Shown here: positions 23,565 through 35,485 of the stretch, piece by piece | Position numbering within the stretch: the first letter of the stretch is position 1 | How the letters are laid out: each line of letters begins with the position of its first letter | Assembly: GCF_010015445.1 (NCBI RefSeq) | Contig: NC_053118.1 | Location: 14,598,937-14,662,936 of the forward strand | Direction of reading: 5' to 3' | DNA from: Perca fluviatilis | Lineage: Eukaryota > Chordata > Actinopteri > Perciformes > Percidae | Length of the DNA stretch: 64,000 nucleotides | Notes under the pieces: model-generated | What the model was told of the DNA's origin: nothing | The model's input: the letters and a program-made list of their open reading frames with translations, nothing else | The model's database searches: none | Translations under genes and position numbers: made by a program

Positions 23565-23868
23565 TTAAACTTTATCCACAATATAAAATGTTTCTACTGC
23601 AGCCTTGTGACATCAGTTCTCTGGACTCTAGCCTCATTCATGAGGATGTGCTTGTCATGAAAAGAAATCTAACAATTAATTGAGCAGATTATGAATATAT
23701 TTGGATGACTCACTGGTAATATTGCTTGGGGATTTGCAGCCTGTTATGATAAATTATACAACCGATTTCCTGAGTTTAGCCTCGCTAGAATTAGTCAAAA
23801 AAGAGAAAAACCTCGACAATTCAACAAAAATAGCAGACAATTGCGTAAACAAGCAATATTAAGTCATT

Positions 23869-24100
23869 TTAACTATTTGACTGAAATGGTTATCAGAAAT
23901 AATCTCATAAATAATTTTATTATTTAAAAAAAGACTAAAATGTTTTGACTAAAACTAGACTAAAATTACGAGACATTTAGTCGACTAAAACTTGACTAAC
24001 AAAAAAAGATATGTGAATAACTAAATATGACTAAAACTAACAAGGATATTTGGCACGACTAAATTAAAAATAAGTGACAAAATTAACACTATTCTGCCCA
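23869..24100. mobile_element. hAT remnant at the unit C/D junction
   Basis: Sequence up to 'aagcaatattaag' matches unit A near 6117. From 23869 it switches to the interior of the hAT element of 14570-15435 and runs to its right end and the TTCTGCCC flank. This marks a duplication breakpoint. Confidence 0.65.
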
Positions 24101-24762
24101 ATGTTTTGACTCTTCAGACACTTAATACACACCCATGTACTGGTAAGAGATACACCATAAAACCCCTTGATATGCTGTACTATCACACATGTATATGGAC
24201 TGAAAGGTCTGTGTGGTTTGGTTTTTGTTGGCCAAACAAAACTAAATATTTGTAAATTTTACCATAAAACTGTTATATGTGCACAAACTATGGACTATGC
24301 CGTTGCAAAACATAACCTACAGGTGACCACGCCTTTGCAGAATCATTAAGCTGTAACAATGGGAAATGCCATTATCAAGAATTATGATTGTTATAAAGCT
24401 TATGATTTAGTGGCATAGGTCTTTAATGACTGAGATGCAAACATGCAAAAACACCAACACGTTTACTTCTCTGCTTATAAACACTTTTATTAAATATACT
24501 ACAGTTACAAGTATTAAACACTACAATAACAACATTTTACAAACAAGACAAGAGGAAAAGGGAAAACTGATACAAAAAAGCTATGGCTATGAATGACTAG
24601 GAATGTTGCAGCTATCTATTGGTAGGTTGGTATGAGAGACCTGATAAACAGATGAGATGACTGTTACCTGAGAAGCAGCAAGTCAAATCAACAGGTACAA
24701 CAGCTTAGCTCTGAATTGCCAAATTGAAGTTACAAAATATAAAAGGTAGGCTAGCTACTGTT
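24101..24762. repeat. Unit D left flank
   Basis: Uninterrupted version of the left landmarks, without the LINE of units B and C: 'gattgttataaagcttatga' is contiguous. Homology breaks at 24747 with a compound insertion. Confidence 0.65.
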
Positions 24763-24770
24763 GAACGAGG

Positions 24771-25706
24771 TAGAGCTTAGAAAGGGCCCAAAAAAGGCCC
24801 GGCCCGGCCCGGCCCGACACATTAACTGGAATTATGAGCCCAAGCCCGATTTCAACCCGACACTTTTTTAATACGTGGGCCGTTATAACTGACGTTCTCA
24901 ACTAGGCTACAATTCAGAGTTGTTTGAACTACAGAAATCTGTTTAGAATTATCTTAATGAATAATGCAACAAGAGCGAAACATGTAAACTGCGCTGTTTA
25001 TTCAGAATGGAACGGATCGCAAATGGATCTGAATGAAGAAACGTAAAAAAAAAAAAAACTCAACGTATTTCTCTGTGAGGGCTTGCCTCGCCCTCAGGGC
25101 TAGCCTATGCTTGGAGAAGTAACAAAAGAGGACGTTGAAGGCTGGCTATCATCTTTTCTGCCCAACGAGCCTGCTTCATGTGTCTGTTCATCATCCAAGT
25201 CCCCGTTTTATTTGCTGTCATAGGCGAGCAGCGTGCCGCACTTAATGAACTCGACAAAGCCGACACATATGTTGTCACTGCCCACGACTTGTTTAAAATG
25301 GTTACATACCTCCGACTTTCCTCCAAACTTACTCAAAGGTAATTCTCCTGTTTTTCTTTTTTCTTTACATCCTCAAGCTCCATGTTGCACTTAAGCTTCA
25401 CAATACAGGCCCGCAGCCCCGGTGTGATGCGTGCGAAACGGGTGGCGCATGACACATGTTGCATTTAACTGTACTGTAGTCCAACTTGTGTAACTTTTTG
25501 GACACATTTGTTACTTTGGCCTAAATATAGCCTATATAGATAATATTTCTGATTATGGCATAGCTTTCTCCCCACCCAATTAGGCTATAGTAATGATAAA
25601 AAAAACACACAAATGCTTGATCAAGGGCCCGCCCGGCCCGAGGATAGTGGTGGAAAATAACGGCCGAGCACCTCGGGTCGGGCTCGGGCAGAGAATCTAA
25701 ACTCTA
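24771..25706 (-). mobile_element. hAT element with BED-finger remnant
   Basis: Flanked by perfect 8-bp GAACGAGG duplications (24763-24770 and 25707-25714). Ends TAGAGCTTAGA and TCTAAACTCTA are inverted. Subterminal regions are rich in GGCCCGGCCC and CGGGTCGGGC. Minus-strand translation near 25105-25326 shows pieces of a BED zinc finger (C..C in one frame, 'NRHMKQ' in another), so a frameshift has broken it. Confidence 0.8.
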
Positions 25707-25714
25707 GAACGAGG

Positions 25715-26891
25715 GTTCAGTTGAAAACCCCAAAACAGCTAACCCTATAGGCTACTACTGCTGTGAAATGTGTAACATATAGAGATGGAAAAAGGCACAT
25801 TTCATTTTTGTGCCTTCTGCCTCTTGTCTACGTGTCTTTGGCTCATATGTGCATTAACATATTCTTCTATGTGACCTTTTGGCCTGTGTATTTGTATTGG
25901 CTTATGTTACCCTACATGGGCATAAACCTTGCTGCTGGGAGTGAACCAAAAAATGTACATAAATAAGCGAGTTTTGCCAGCAAAATTCTCTTGTGTGGTT
26001 AGGGCACCTTGCTCTTCGGACACAAGAGTTTTAGTAGGCTACTTCAGCATTTACAGAAGTTGCTCACTGAATTTACTAGGTTCGGGACTTTGTTCATTTT
26101 TTCATTTTTGTTCAACTTAGCTTATTTTTTGTTTTGTTTTCTCTGCTTCATATAAAATAAAAATACCTGAGCTCGTGTTGAGCTAGGGAACCAAAAACCC
26201 ATGAATTTTTGTGCCTTTTTTGGAAGACTTTCTCTTATTTCCTTCACACCTGCCGTACGGGCAGGGGACAACCTACTTGAGGACAGCTCAGACTCCTCTT
26301 TAACCGCCCGTGGCGAGTTGCAGCCCGGCAGGGACCGATCTTGACAGTCAGACCTCCTGTTATCTCTCAGCGGAGTGCATTTCCCTACCCGCTCGGCCGG
26401 TCAGAACCCCGAGCGCTTGGCCTCTCTCAATGCGGTGACCAGGGCTAGCGGGCGTCCTTTGGAAGGAAGGGACCTTTGGTGATCCTGAGAGGAGCGGCCT
26501 TAAAACCGTGAGTACTTAAGAAAAATCATTTGGTTATAAAGATTCCCTCGGGCAGTGCTTTTCATACACAGGGGGTTAAGAACCCGTTAGTAGGGAACAT
26601 CTAGGGTGGTAATCGAAGCCTCTTGCCTTGCCTCCGGGTTCCCTGACCCGTGCGAGGGCCCTTTAATACGGGCGTGTGTGTCTCTCTAATAAACTAAAAG
26701 CAGGGAAGTATCTGAAATAACTCCTTTTAATATAGACCAAAACATCCGCTCCGCTGACAGTGACTGGTGTTGCTGTACGGCAGAAGAGGGCATAGTAGAC
26801 ACGAGGGTTATCGAGGGGAAAGCATGAAGGGAGTTGGCTTTTGATGAAAAAGTGATACAAAGCCTCGGTAACAGTCACATCGCTCGTCAAT
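25715..26891. other. Unclassified part of the unit D insertion
   Basis: Absent from the other units, where 'aaaaggcaccagggtttaag' is continuous. 26240-26680 is notably GC-rich and followed by AATAAA near 26688. It could be part of an LTR element, but I see no clear ends and no supported ORF. Confidence 0.35.
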
Positions 26892-26934
26892 ACAGGGTTT
26901 AAGCAAGTTGATGAGGGTTTTGTAGAAATAGAGG

Positions 26935-27032
26935 GTTTTTTGTGGGGGGGGGGGTGGGGGAAAAAAGGGGGGGGGGGGGGGGGGGGAGAAAAGGGTTTGT
27001 TTTTTTTTTTTTTTGCGGCCGCCCCCCCCCCC
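26935..27032. other. Homopolymer G/T/C tract, probable assembly artefact
   Basis: About 100 bases of G runs, then T, then gcggccgc and C runs replace ~125 bases of ordinary sequence seen in the other three units between 'ttgtagaaat' and 'ctggtttaatctctcc'. Confidence 0.65.
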
Positions 27033-27350
27033 TGGTTTAATCTCTCCTAGTTTCTTAACTCATGACTCATTCACCTCCTAATTTCCAAATCACAACTTCA
27101 AACTAGAAAAGAGCAAGTCTCCACCCAGAATGGCAAAAGGGAAGGAAGCATGAATAAAGAAAAAATAAGGCAAAAAGCAGAACAAAAGAGCAGCAAGCGA
27201 AAAACCAAGGCTAGAAAGCATGGTTTCTCAGATAAGAGATTATTTTAAAGTTTCAGTCTGCCCACCCAGAAGGTTCATCCTGGCCAATCACAGGGATTTG
27301 AGAGTTTAGGGGGAAGGGGGAGGAGTCAATCCTCCCCTCCTGTCCATGGA

Positions 27351-29657
27351 CCATAGACAGTATATAATGGACCAACAGATCCCGTTGCTCTGGACGGAGA
27401 CCAATGAAGGATATTAGAAGGACTTTTCTGGTGAGGGCTGAGTGTTACTGCGCAGCCTCCAACTGAGAGAGATGATGTAAATGTGACGTGAGCAACCTGT
27501 CTGAAAGTTGGAAGTCTTCTGGTAGCTGTGCCAAGAGAAATCTCAATCATTCCCAATCTTGCAGACGGAGAACGTCTACATACTCCAAAGGTACATTTCC
27601 ACTTCTAAAAATCGTTGAAGGAAAAAGATTTTATTTTTTTTATCTGAACATTAAGCCATATGAAGGACATGTTACGCTATGAGAAACACATATCATGCCA
27701 TCTCAGCATGTTTTTATGCCTGAATAAAAGACATTTTTCACCCCGTAAAATGTCAGGCCCTGTCACAGACAAATTTCTAAATGTTAGAAAGGTTTCCTAA
27801 TGACCTTCCTTGATACAAAACACATTTTCTTATTGATCACATGCCCCTGATTGTATCTGACATGGTTTTGTAACTCATATAAGAAATATGTGACTTTGTG
27901 GTTAAATTTAGTGGATGGTAAGCACAGAATAACCGCCAGCTACTCATACGATTGTAAAAAATCTTCCTTTACATCCCAGAGTTTTACAAATATGCAATAG
28001 TGGATACATACCCCTGCATTCATGTACACATTTAAAGAGATTAATTCATGAATAATTTCTTAAATAGTCCAATTTTATATCATAATGTGATGTGTGACAG
28101 GACTGACTGTGACGTGACAGGATTGACTTTATGGATTTTGTTGATGCAGGACAATCTATTTAATTAAGTTTTAGTAAGTATTCCTATTTGGAATTATTAT
28201 TATTTTAATGTTAATGTTATGATACTAACATGGTCATGTTCAGCCAATATAATATAATATGATATATAAAATAGTGTCACACAGGGCCGTTACCAGCTGT
28301 GAAAGGGCCTGACAGTAGGCCATTTTCACTGCCATTACTCAGCATGCTAGCTTCCTAGCATCAAAATTGTTAGCTTGCAAGCAAGGCATTTCAGTAACAT
28401 TTTTAGACATGTTTTGGTTTTCCAAAACTTTCATTGTTTTCTAGGATATTTTAGTGTGACAGCGCATGACCCTTTAGCTCGTCCTCCTCAAACAAAAATG
28501 CAAAAACAAGCTTTAAAAATCATTAAAGCGATTAGATTAAAACTCACCCTTTATCAGTGTCAGCATCAACTCAGTCAAATGATGTCACGTCCTCTGAGTC
28601 ATAACCTTAAAGGTGTATTACACACTTTTTATGTCGTTTTTTATGTAACATGACAGGGCTGACCGAAAACATTTTAATGTTTTTTATTAATTAATGTAAA
28701 TGATAACAACTTAAACTTTTAATGAATACTGATTTTTTTTCTAAATAACAGTTTTCAGAATAACACAATTACGGACGAGGTATTTAAAATTTGGCTGAGG
28801 ACAGACCATTTTTCAGGATTTGTAATTTTCAAAAGTGTTTTTAAGCTCGACGGTGTTTTTTGCCCCCAACTGCTCCTTCCAGGCAGCGCTGCGACCGCTG
28901 ACTTCAAGGCACCTAACCCTAACCTTAACCTTAACCTTAACCTTAACCTTAACCTTAACCCTAACCATAACTATAACCAGTGCCTCCCAACGGTGCCTTC
29001 CAGGCAGTGCTGCCTGGAAGGCACTGTTGGGGGCAAAAAACACAGATAAACTGTTTTTAATTAAGAATTAAACATCTAAGGACCTAATAAATTACATATT
29101 CCTTTAAAGCGCAACTCAGAGAAATCACCCATTTAGTAATTTTTTTGTCAGTTTTGGATTATACAAGTTTTATTCATTGTAACAATTCCAGGACAGATAA
29201 TGTATGTTTCTGGTAGAATGTCCTAAGGAGTTAACATGGGCACAGGCTAATAATTGCTAACTAAAATGCTAGTTACCATTAGTTATTAAACTTAAACAGC
29301 TAATGTAAGTCGAAACTGCCTGCGAGCTTCTCCTGTACTGTACGGTAATTCCTCTACTATGTGACAGTAGATTGCGTGGTTATAACACAATCGTTAGCCT
29401 AATTTTATAAAAACATCTGCTACGGAGCCGTAACGTGAGATACAAGGTAATGGAGCCTTTTATACATTGTTGCGTTTCTTTAGAAATAAACAATGGACAA
29501 ATGAAGTCTTTAAACGCTTCAGATGTCAAGTTATTCGCTGTCAAAGTGACGTCAAAATGAATGGCAGTCAATCGAATGCTAACGTCGGGTGATCGTTTGG
29601 TACCATCAAAATTGCGCCATAGGAGGTTCGAGTTCTGAAGCGAAGCTTACCCCCTTG
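27351..29657. mobile_element. 2.3-kb insertion in unit D, family unknown
   Basis: Flanked by CCATGGA at 27344-27350 and 29658-29664, where unit A has one copy. It begins 'ccatagacagtatataatgg' and ends 'gcgaagcttaccccctt'. I see no inverted ends and no long ORF. It contains the inverted-repeat element at 28852-29042. Confidence 0.55.
28852..29042. mobile_element. Inverted-repeat element with telomere-like core
   Basis: Left end 'gtgttttttgcccccaac' and right end 'gttgggggcaaaaaacac' are perfect inverted copies, with 'ccttccaggcag' repeated inside both arms. The core 28914-28975 is seven or more CCTTAA/CCCTAA units. No coding sequence. Confidence 0.7.
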
Positions 29658-29739
29658 CCATGGACAGGCAGGTTTAACTCCTGAATGTTACTCTAGTCTG
29701 CACCTCTAAATCTGAGGCCATGGTTCTCAGCAGGAAACC

Positions 29740-30150
29740 GATGGAGGCTTACTTTGGGTAGGGAATGAGTCGTTAACCCAAGTGAAGGAGTTCAAGTACA
29801 TCATGGTCTTCTTTGCAAGTGAGGGGACAATGGAGCAGGAGACTGGCCAGAGAATCCGAGCAGCTGGGGCTATTGCATTCGCTTTACCGCACCGTTGTGA
29901 TGAAAAGAGAGCTGAGCTGGAAGGCACAACTCTCGATCTACTGGTCATGACCGACATAACTAGATTGCAGGTACAAGCGCCCAAAATGGGTTTTCTCAAG
30001 AGGGTGACTGGTGTCTTCCTGAGACAGGGTCAGAAGCTGAGTCATCCGTGAGGAACTCGGACTACAGCCGCTGTTCCTTTGTGTCGAAAGGAGCTAGTTT
30101 AGTTTGGGCATCTGGTAAAGATTACCCCTGGGCGCCTCATTAGGATGGAG
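29740..30150 (+). mobile_element. Decayed LINE fragment, unit D copy
   Basis: The best-preserved copy of the reverse-transcriptase fossil: 29782-30051 reads 'MKEFKYIMVFFASEGTMEQE' through 'KMGFLKRVTGVFLRQGQK' without a stop. It has no catalytic motif and is not a gene. Confidence 0.55.
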
Positions 30151-30676
30151 AATTTTTCTGGCATCTAGTAACTCATAATATACTGGATTGCTGTAGAACT
30201 GGTTTGCATGTATGTGGCACTGGACGTTCAGCTCTGGTACGACTATTGCATCGACTTTTGAATAAGATATACTCAAAAATCTAAGCATAACTCCATGGGA
30301 TGGGGGAGGGTGGGGATGTTTGTTCTCTATTTGTGAGGTATAAGGTTTTGTGATGTTTTTAAAAGTCTAAACCTGTACTATTATCGACAGTTTACCTGTT
30401 TATTATCAATAAAAAATGTATCTAAAAAAAATCTATGCATAAAAAAGGATTTAAATAAATCACAGAAATTCACTGGATTAGATATTGTTTTTTTTACCAT
30501 CAATGGGTAACAAACCAATTATTGAATGTGGATTTACCATATCAACATTGCAATAAAACTCAAAAACATTTAAACTGTGTTTAAATTGTAAAAATAAATC
30601 TGATCTGTGTGGCTCTATTGTTTATTTCTTCAGAAAGTAGGTCATGTTTTTTTTTTCTTTTTTCAGGAAGCTCGCC

Positions 30677-32317
30677 ATGGCTACAACCATCCCTGCTGTT
30701 GTTGCTTTCAGTGGAATAAATACAAATCCAAAAGACTTACCAAGGTAAGATTAAACCTACAGTTTACACACATACCACTATATTTTGTTTTTTAATGCTT
30801 AAATCACTTTGTCATAAATTCTATGAGGCTTCTTTTTCAGTCTGTGCATCCTTAGCTTCCACTGTTGCACTTTCCTTTCAGCCTAGTATAAGACTTTTTA
30901 TAAGCAGCTAGCTAAGCATTTCAGTTTCAATCTAGTACTTTATTTCTAATATGTATTTTGCCCTACCATCTATTTTACTGACATGCATTTCTGAATTGGG
31001 CTGCAAGAACTAAACTACATTATTTGTGTTGCTTTTGTTTAACAGTGCAGCTTATCTTACTTAACATGTTTCAATTTGTATTGTACTCCCAACAGCTATG
31101 TTAAGCAAGATTGTGGTAGATCCAATAAACTGACCTGAAACAATTGGAACATCCTAATCATTCATTTCCCCTTGTTGGTTTTGTTCCTCTGTCTGTTTCT
31201 TACCAGATCTACTACAGCACCCTTCACTAGTAGCATCACTGTAAGCTTCCCAGAATACTACAGTTACTATGACTACCCTGAGGGTGACTTCGGGAGGTGT
31301 GTGTATGAGCGGTATGGGGCCAATTTTATTCCCACCCTCTACGCCAGTTTCTTCCTCCTGGGCCTTCTGGGTAACTCTTTGGTCATCTGGGTCATTGCTT
31401 GTGGCGTGCGACTCCGCAGCATGACCGACGTGTGCCTCCTAAACTTGGCTGTTGCTGACCTTCTCTTGGTGTGTACCCTTCCCTTCCTTGCCCACCAAGC
31501 CCGGGACCAGTGGCTGTTTGGGGATGCTATGTGCAAAGTGGTCCTTGGTATTTATAATATAGTTTTTTACAGTAGGATCTTCTTCATCACTCTAATGAGC
31601 ATTGACCGGTACTTGGCTATAGTACAGGCCATTTACGCTATGAGAGTACGGACAAAGTCCTTTGGAATGATCGCAGCGGCTGTTACATGGGTGGCTGGAT
31701 TTTTGGCTTCTTTCCCTGAAATGATCTTCCTCAAAGAGCAGCCTGGTGTGAATACTAATATGACTCAGTTTTTCTGCTACCCTGTATATCCCACAGCAAC
31801 TTCGAATGATGCCACCACTTCATCCAACTCTCACATCTGGAGCATCTTCAGCCTTTTTAAAATGAACTTTTTGGGTCTATTTGTCCCGGTAGTCATCATG
31901 GGTTTCTGCTACTCACAGATTGTCTGGAGGCTGCTGCACAGCCCGTCATCCAAGAAACAAGCCATCCGTTTAGTGCTCATAGTGGTAGTTGTTTTCTTCT
32001 GCTGCTGGATCCCCTACAACATTGCATCCTTCTTCAAAGCACTGGAGCTATTGCACATCTATACAGAATGTGAAAGCAGCAAAGCCATCAGATTGGCTTT
32101 ACAAGTCACTGAGGTCATTGCCTACTCTCACAGCTGCCTCAACCCCATCCTGTATGTGTTTGTTGGGGAGAAGTTCAGGAGGCACCTGCTAAGGTTGATA
32201 AACAGGGCTCCCTGCAGGCTGTGTCAGATGGTCAAAGCCTGCATACCCCAGGACAGAATCAATGGGTCAGTCTACTCACAGACCACCAGCCTGGGCGAGA
32301 GGAGCACTGCTGTGTAA
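30677..32317 (+). CDS. CC-type chemokine receptor, copy 3 (two exons)
   Basis: Seven-helix chemokine receptor, third array member. Exon 1 30677-30744 (ctcgccATGG, 'MATTIPAVVAFSG', then INTNPKDLP, donor AG|gtaaga) joins exon 2 31207-32317 in phase 2 giving AGA; 392 residues. The N-terminal tyrosine cluster PEYYSYYDYPEGDFG matches copy 2. DRY, WLFG, CCWIPY and NPILY motifs are intact. Odd points: residue 146, position 3.39 of TM3, is Arg (codon AGG at 31574-31576; reads YSRIFF) where copies 1 and 2 have Gly; Ala to Val just before TM3 and again in TM7 (TEVIAYSH); and AATACA replaces the AATAAA used by copies 1 and 2. It may be expressed with altered signalling, or be early in decay; sequence alone cannot tell. 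Confidence 0.86.
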
Positions 32318-33660
32318 AGTGTGTTCCATAGACGGTATAAAGGTGGGTTGTTATTTCTGTCTGTGTGGTCATCTCCACAATGAGGGAATTTCTTGTGAAG
32401 TCAAATAGTCAAGTTGAGAAACAATTCTTGCTAATTCTGACTTCTTATGGGCTATTTTAGGACTTCAGTTCATTTTTCACTCACAATTGGCTTTAGGTTG
32501 ATTTTGAGTTTTGGAAATGTAAGAATATAACAAAATACATGTGACAATGTGAGACACAAGCCTGAATCTTAAATCCTATGGTATGATTTTGTAATAGAGT
32601 AACATGCCAACACAGTGTACCCGTGTATAAATGTAAAGGTATATATCTTTATACTTTTATAAGTTCTATAGACTACATAAGAATGTACAATGGAAATGTA
32701 CTGTAAATATGGTTCCGGATAGACAAGATCTTTAACAGAGTTGATGAAGCAGATTGTATCTGCAATTTTAAAGGTCAGAAATAGTCCTGAAATACATTTT
32801 TTCTTCTCTTTTTTTAGAGAGACAAACTCAGATGCTGACCAGTTCCTTGCATTCAGTCAGGCCAAAACACCATTAAGAGAAGTGAAACAAATAGCTAATA
32901 GCTAAAAAAAAAAGTGCAGCTGGAAACCTAAGTATTGTAAGTTTCAAAGCATCTGTAATAGCAGATGTGCACCTCACCTCAACCTAGAGAAAACCACAAC
33001 ATGATAGAAGCGGAAGTATATGTTATCAGTTTAATCTTTGCAGTCTCTGTGCACAAATTAGCATTTTGCTGTCAAATTTTGGAAATATCTCTGCAAAATT
33101 TCTAATGAGATTAATCAGCACTTCACCAAAACAAGTCATTTTCAAATCATTATACTCTATATTCTATCATGCAGACTGACTAGCCATGTGAATAATATGC
33201 ATACCATATCTTAACTGCAACATCCTTGGTTTCATTCAAGTTGACCACCTTTGTTGCACGTCATCCCCTCCTCCTCCCCTCCCCCCCCCCTCTCTCAAGG
33301 CATTTTCTTACTGTAGCCCACATAATGGCAAAATGCCAAAAATAATGAAGTGAAAAAAAACTCAGAGCCAAGACATGCAACTGTTTTCACACCCTACGGT
33401 CTAACCTTCAGTAATAAACTGACTTTGACATGTAAAATTGGTGAAGTGCCCCTTTAAAAGTACACATTCTCATTAATGACAGTAGTATACTGGTCGAAAA
33501 CCCACCTGAATTTACGGAGTGGCCCCTAAATGCTAGTGCAGTCAGTAAGGCAAACCATCATTTCTAGGTGGGGCAGTTTCAAAATTTTCATTGGCTAAAT
33601 TTAGAACTGCAAAAATGAATCAATTTGTTGTCAACTGTTACAGTAATCACCACCTATTTG
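32318..33660. repeat. Unit D right flank
   Basis: 3' UTR-like and non-coding sequence matching the flanks of copies 1 and 2 up to about 'caactgttacagtaatcacc'. No gene. Confidence 0.6.
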
Positions 33661-34252
33661 ATTTCAGCATCTGCACGTAGCCTAGTTGGGCCTACTGTAG
33701 GTTTGGTGTATAAATGTAGTATATTAAAATGCAATTAGGTCGAGCAGACAGTCCGAAACATTGTAAGCTCGCCTCGCCGACAACTCATGTTTTTTTTTTT
33801 TACTTCACAAAACTTTATTATTCAAGTACAGATGCACATACACATTGAAAACATAAATTTTGTATTATAAAATACATGAAAAAGGGGCGCATGGAATTTA
33901 CATTAAAGAGGTTGTAAGTCATTGTAAATGTTCAGAGTCCAGATGGCTTTCTTATTTGTCAGTCCTATTAAAGTTACAAAATATAATTACATGTAATTTT
34001 TAAAAGAATATTCGGTTTTCTTTCAGACCATTTACATTTATGGATATAACGTTTTCCAAATAAAATTAAAAGATTCTAAATGAAAACATGGCATTTTATC
34101 CAAATCAAAAGCTCGCCTTTGATGTAGCATACAATACTGACTCAAGTGATTCAAGTGAATCGCACAACCCGGATCAGTTTGGTGAATGACTCAGAATAAC
34201 CTGAATCCTAAAAAGGAATCGAGTTTGCCAGGCCTTGCTTTGCACGTTCGTA
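33661..34252. other. Non-coding stretch between unit D and the LTR
   Basis: A T run at 33790-33801 starts AT-rich sequence that could be the inverted 3' end of a LINE. The last bases ('ttgctttgcacgttcgta') match 6560-6580, so this locus segment belongs to the receptor unit. No gene seen. Confidence 0.35.
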
Positions 34253-34383
34253 TGTCACAGGGCGGAAATTGATTTTATTTAAGCATGCTTTTACTTTGGA
34301 TTTACTGTGTTTTTATCTTTTATTATTGCATGCTTTTATTTTGAAATGTTGGTTTTACTTCCGCCAGTGGACATTTGATTTAA

Positions 34384-35218
34384 CAGTCCCTCCAGAAAAA
34401 CGCGATTATGCGATCGCATAATCCAATGCATAATCAGCCAAAGTCCGCATATTTATGCGGGGGCCGCATTTTTTTAAATACGCCGCACTTTCGCCGCATA
34501 AATTTCCGCGCAAAATATGCGGGGCTTACATGATTTCATAATCCCTGCATTTTTGTTGCAAAAAAGTCACATATATCTTAGCAGAAAGTTGAAAAATGTT
34601 GCATTTACTTCACACAAGAGCAGCCATTTTCCCCTGTTTCCATGGGAACGTTATGAAGTGACGTAATTACGCGACGTGTACTTCACATTGACATAAAAGG
34701 TACTTCATCGAAAAGCAGGTGTTGGAGGTTGAATTTGACATGTACTTTGAGTCTCTTAAGTTGGTATCAGAAAGCTATCTTAATATCTGATGTCTACTCA
34801 AATTTCTTTGTTTAAGTGCTCCTGCTGTCTATATTATTAACGATTTTTGAAAGTCTGTCTCTTTTGTATTTTATTTCCCTCTGTTTAGAGTTTTATTTTT
34901 ACTTTCATATTATATTATTTGTATATATTTTTGTATTTTATTTGTTTATGTATTGCGATGACTGAATCTGTAAACTATTTTTTGAAATAATTTTTTTTTT
35001 TAAAAGCAGGGTGTTGGGGGAATCACTTTTTTCCCTCTTTTTTATCAAACTGCAGTTTTTGCAAGTTCCCGCAATTTTTGCAAGTTCCCGCAATTTCATT
35101 GCATAAAATTGCATAAATATCCCGTGTATTCCATTGAATTTTTTAAGAAAACGTGCCGCATAATCAAGGATTTTTGCCCGCAACAATCACAAAAAAACTC
35201 GTTTTTCTGGAAGGACTG
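34384..35218. mobile_element. hAT-like nonautonomous element nested in the LTR
   Basis: Inverted ends CAGTCCCTCCAGAAAAA and TTTTTCTGGAAGGACTG, with ATTTAA on both sides. Subterminal GCATAA/TTATGC motifs are abundant. The remnant in the intron of receptor copy 1 belongs to the same family. No transposase. Confidence 0.75.
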
Positions 35219-35306
35219 ATTTAAGGACTTGCACCTGGGGACCAGGGGTTTGGATTGACTGTTTCTAGACATAAAAAGGGCAGAACAGCAACAGGGAGGA
35301 GCGAAG

Positions 35307-35400
35307 GACACTGGGAGCATGAAGGAGGACACTGGGAGCATGAAGGAGGACACTGGGAGCATGAAGGAGGACACTGGGAGCATGAAGGAGGACACTGGCA
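35307..35400. repeat. 21-bp minisatellite
   Basis: About four and a half tandem copies of 'ggacactgggagcatgaagga', nearly perfect, inside the LTR. The open frames over it, on both strands, are repeat artefacts. Confidence 0.9.
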
Positions 35401-35485
35401 GAGCAGGACACAGAAGCATGTAGGAGGACACAGAGACCGGGACGCCAGTGAGAACAGTATCGTCCCTGGTCTGGAGGAGGCCTAA

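Noticed and set aside
26210..26680. rRNA fragment
   Set aside because: GC-rich, but no recognisable conserved rRNA segment.
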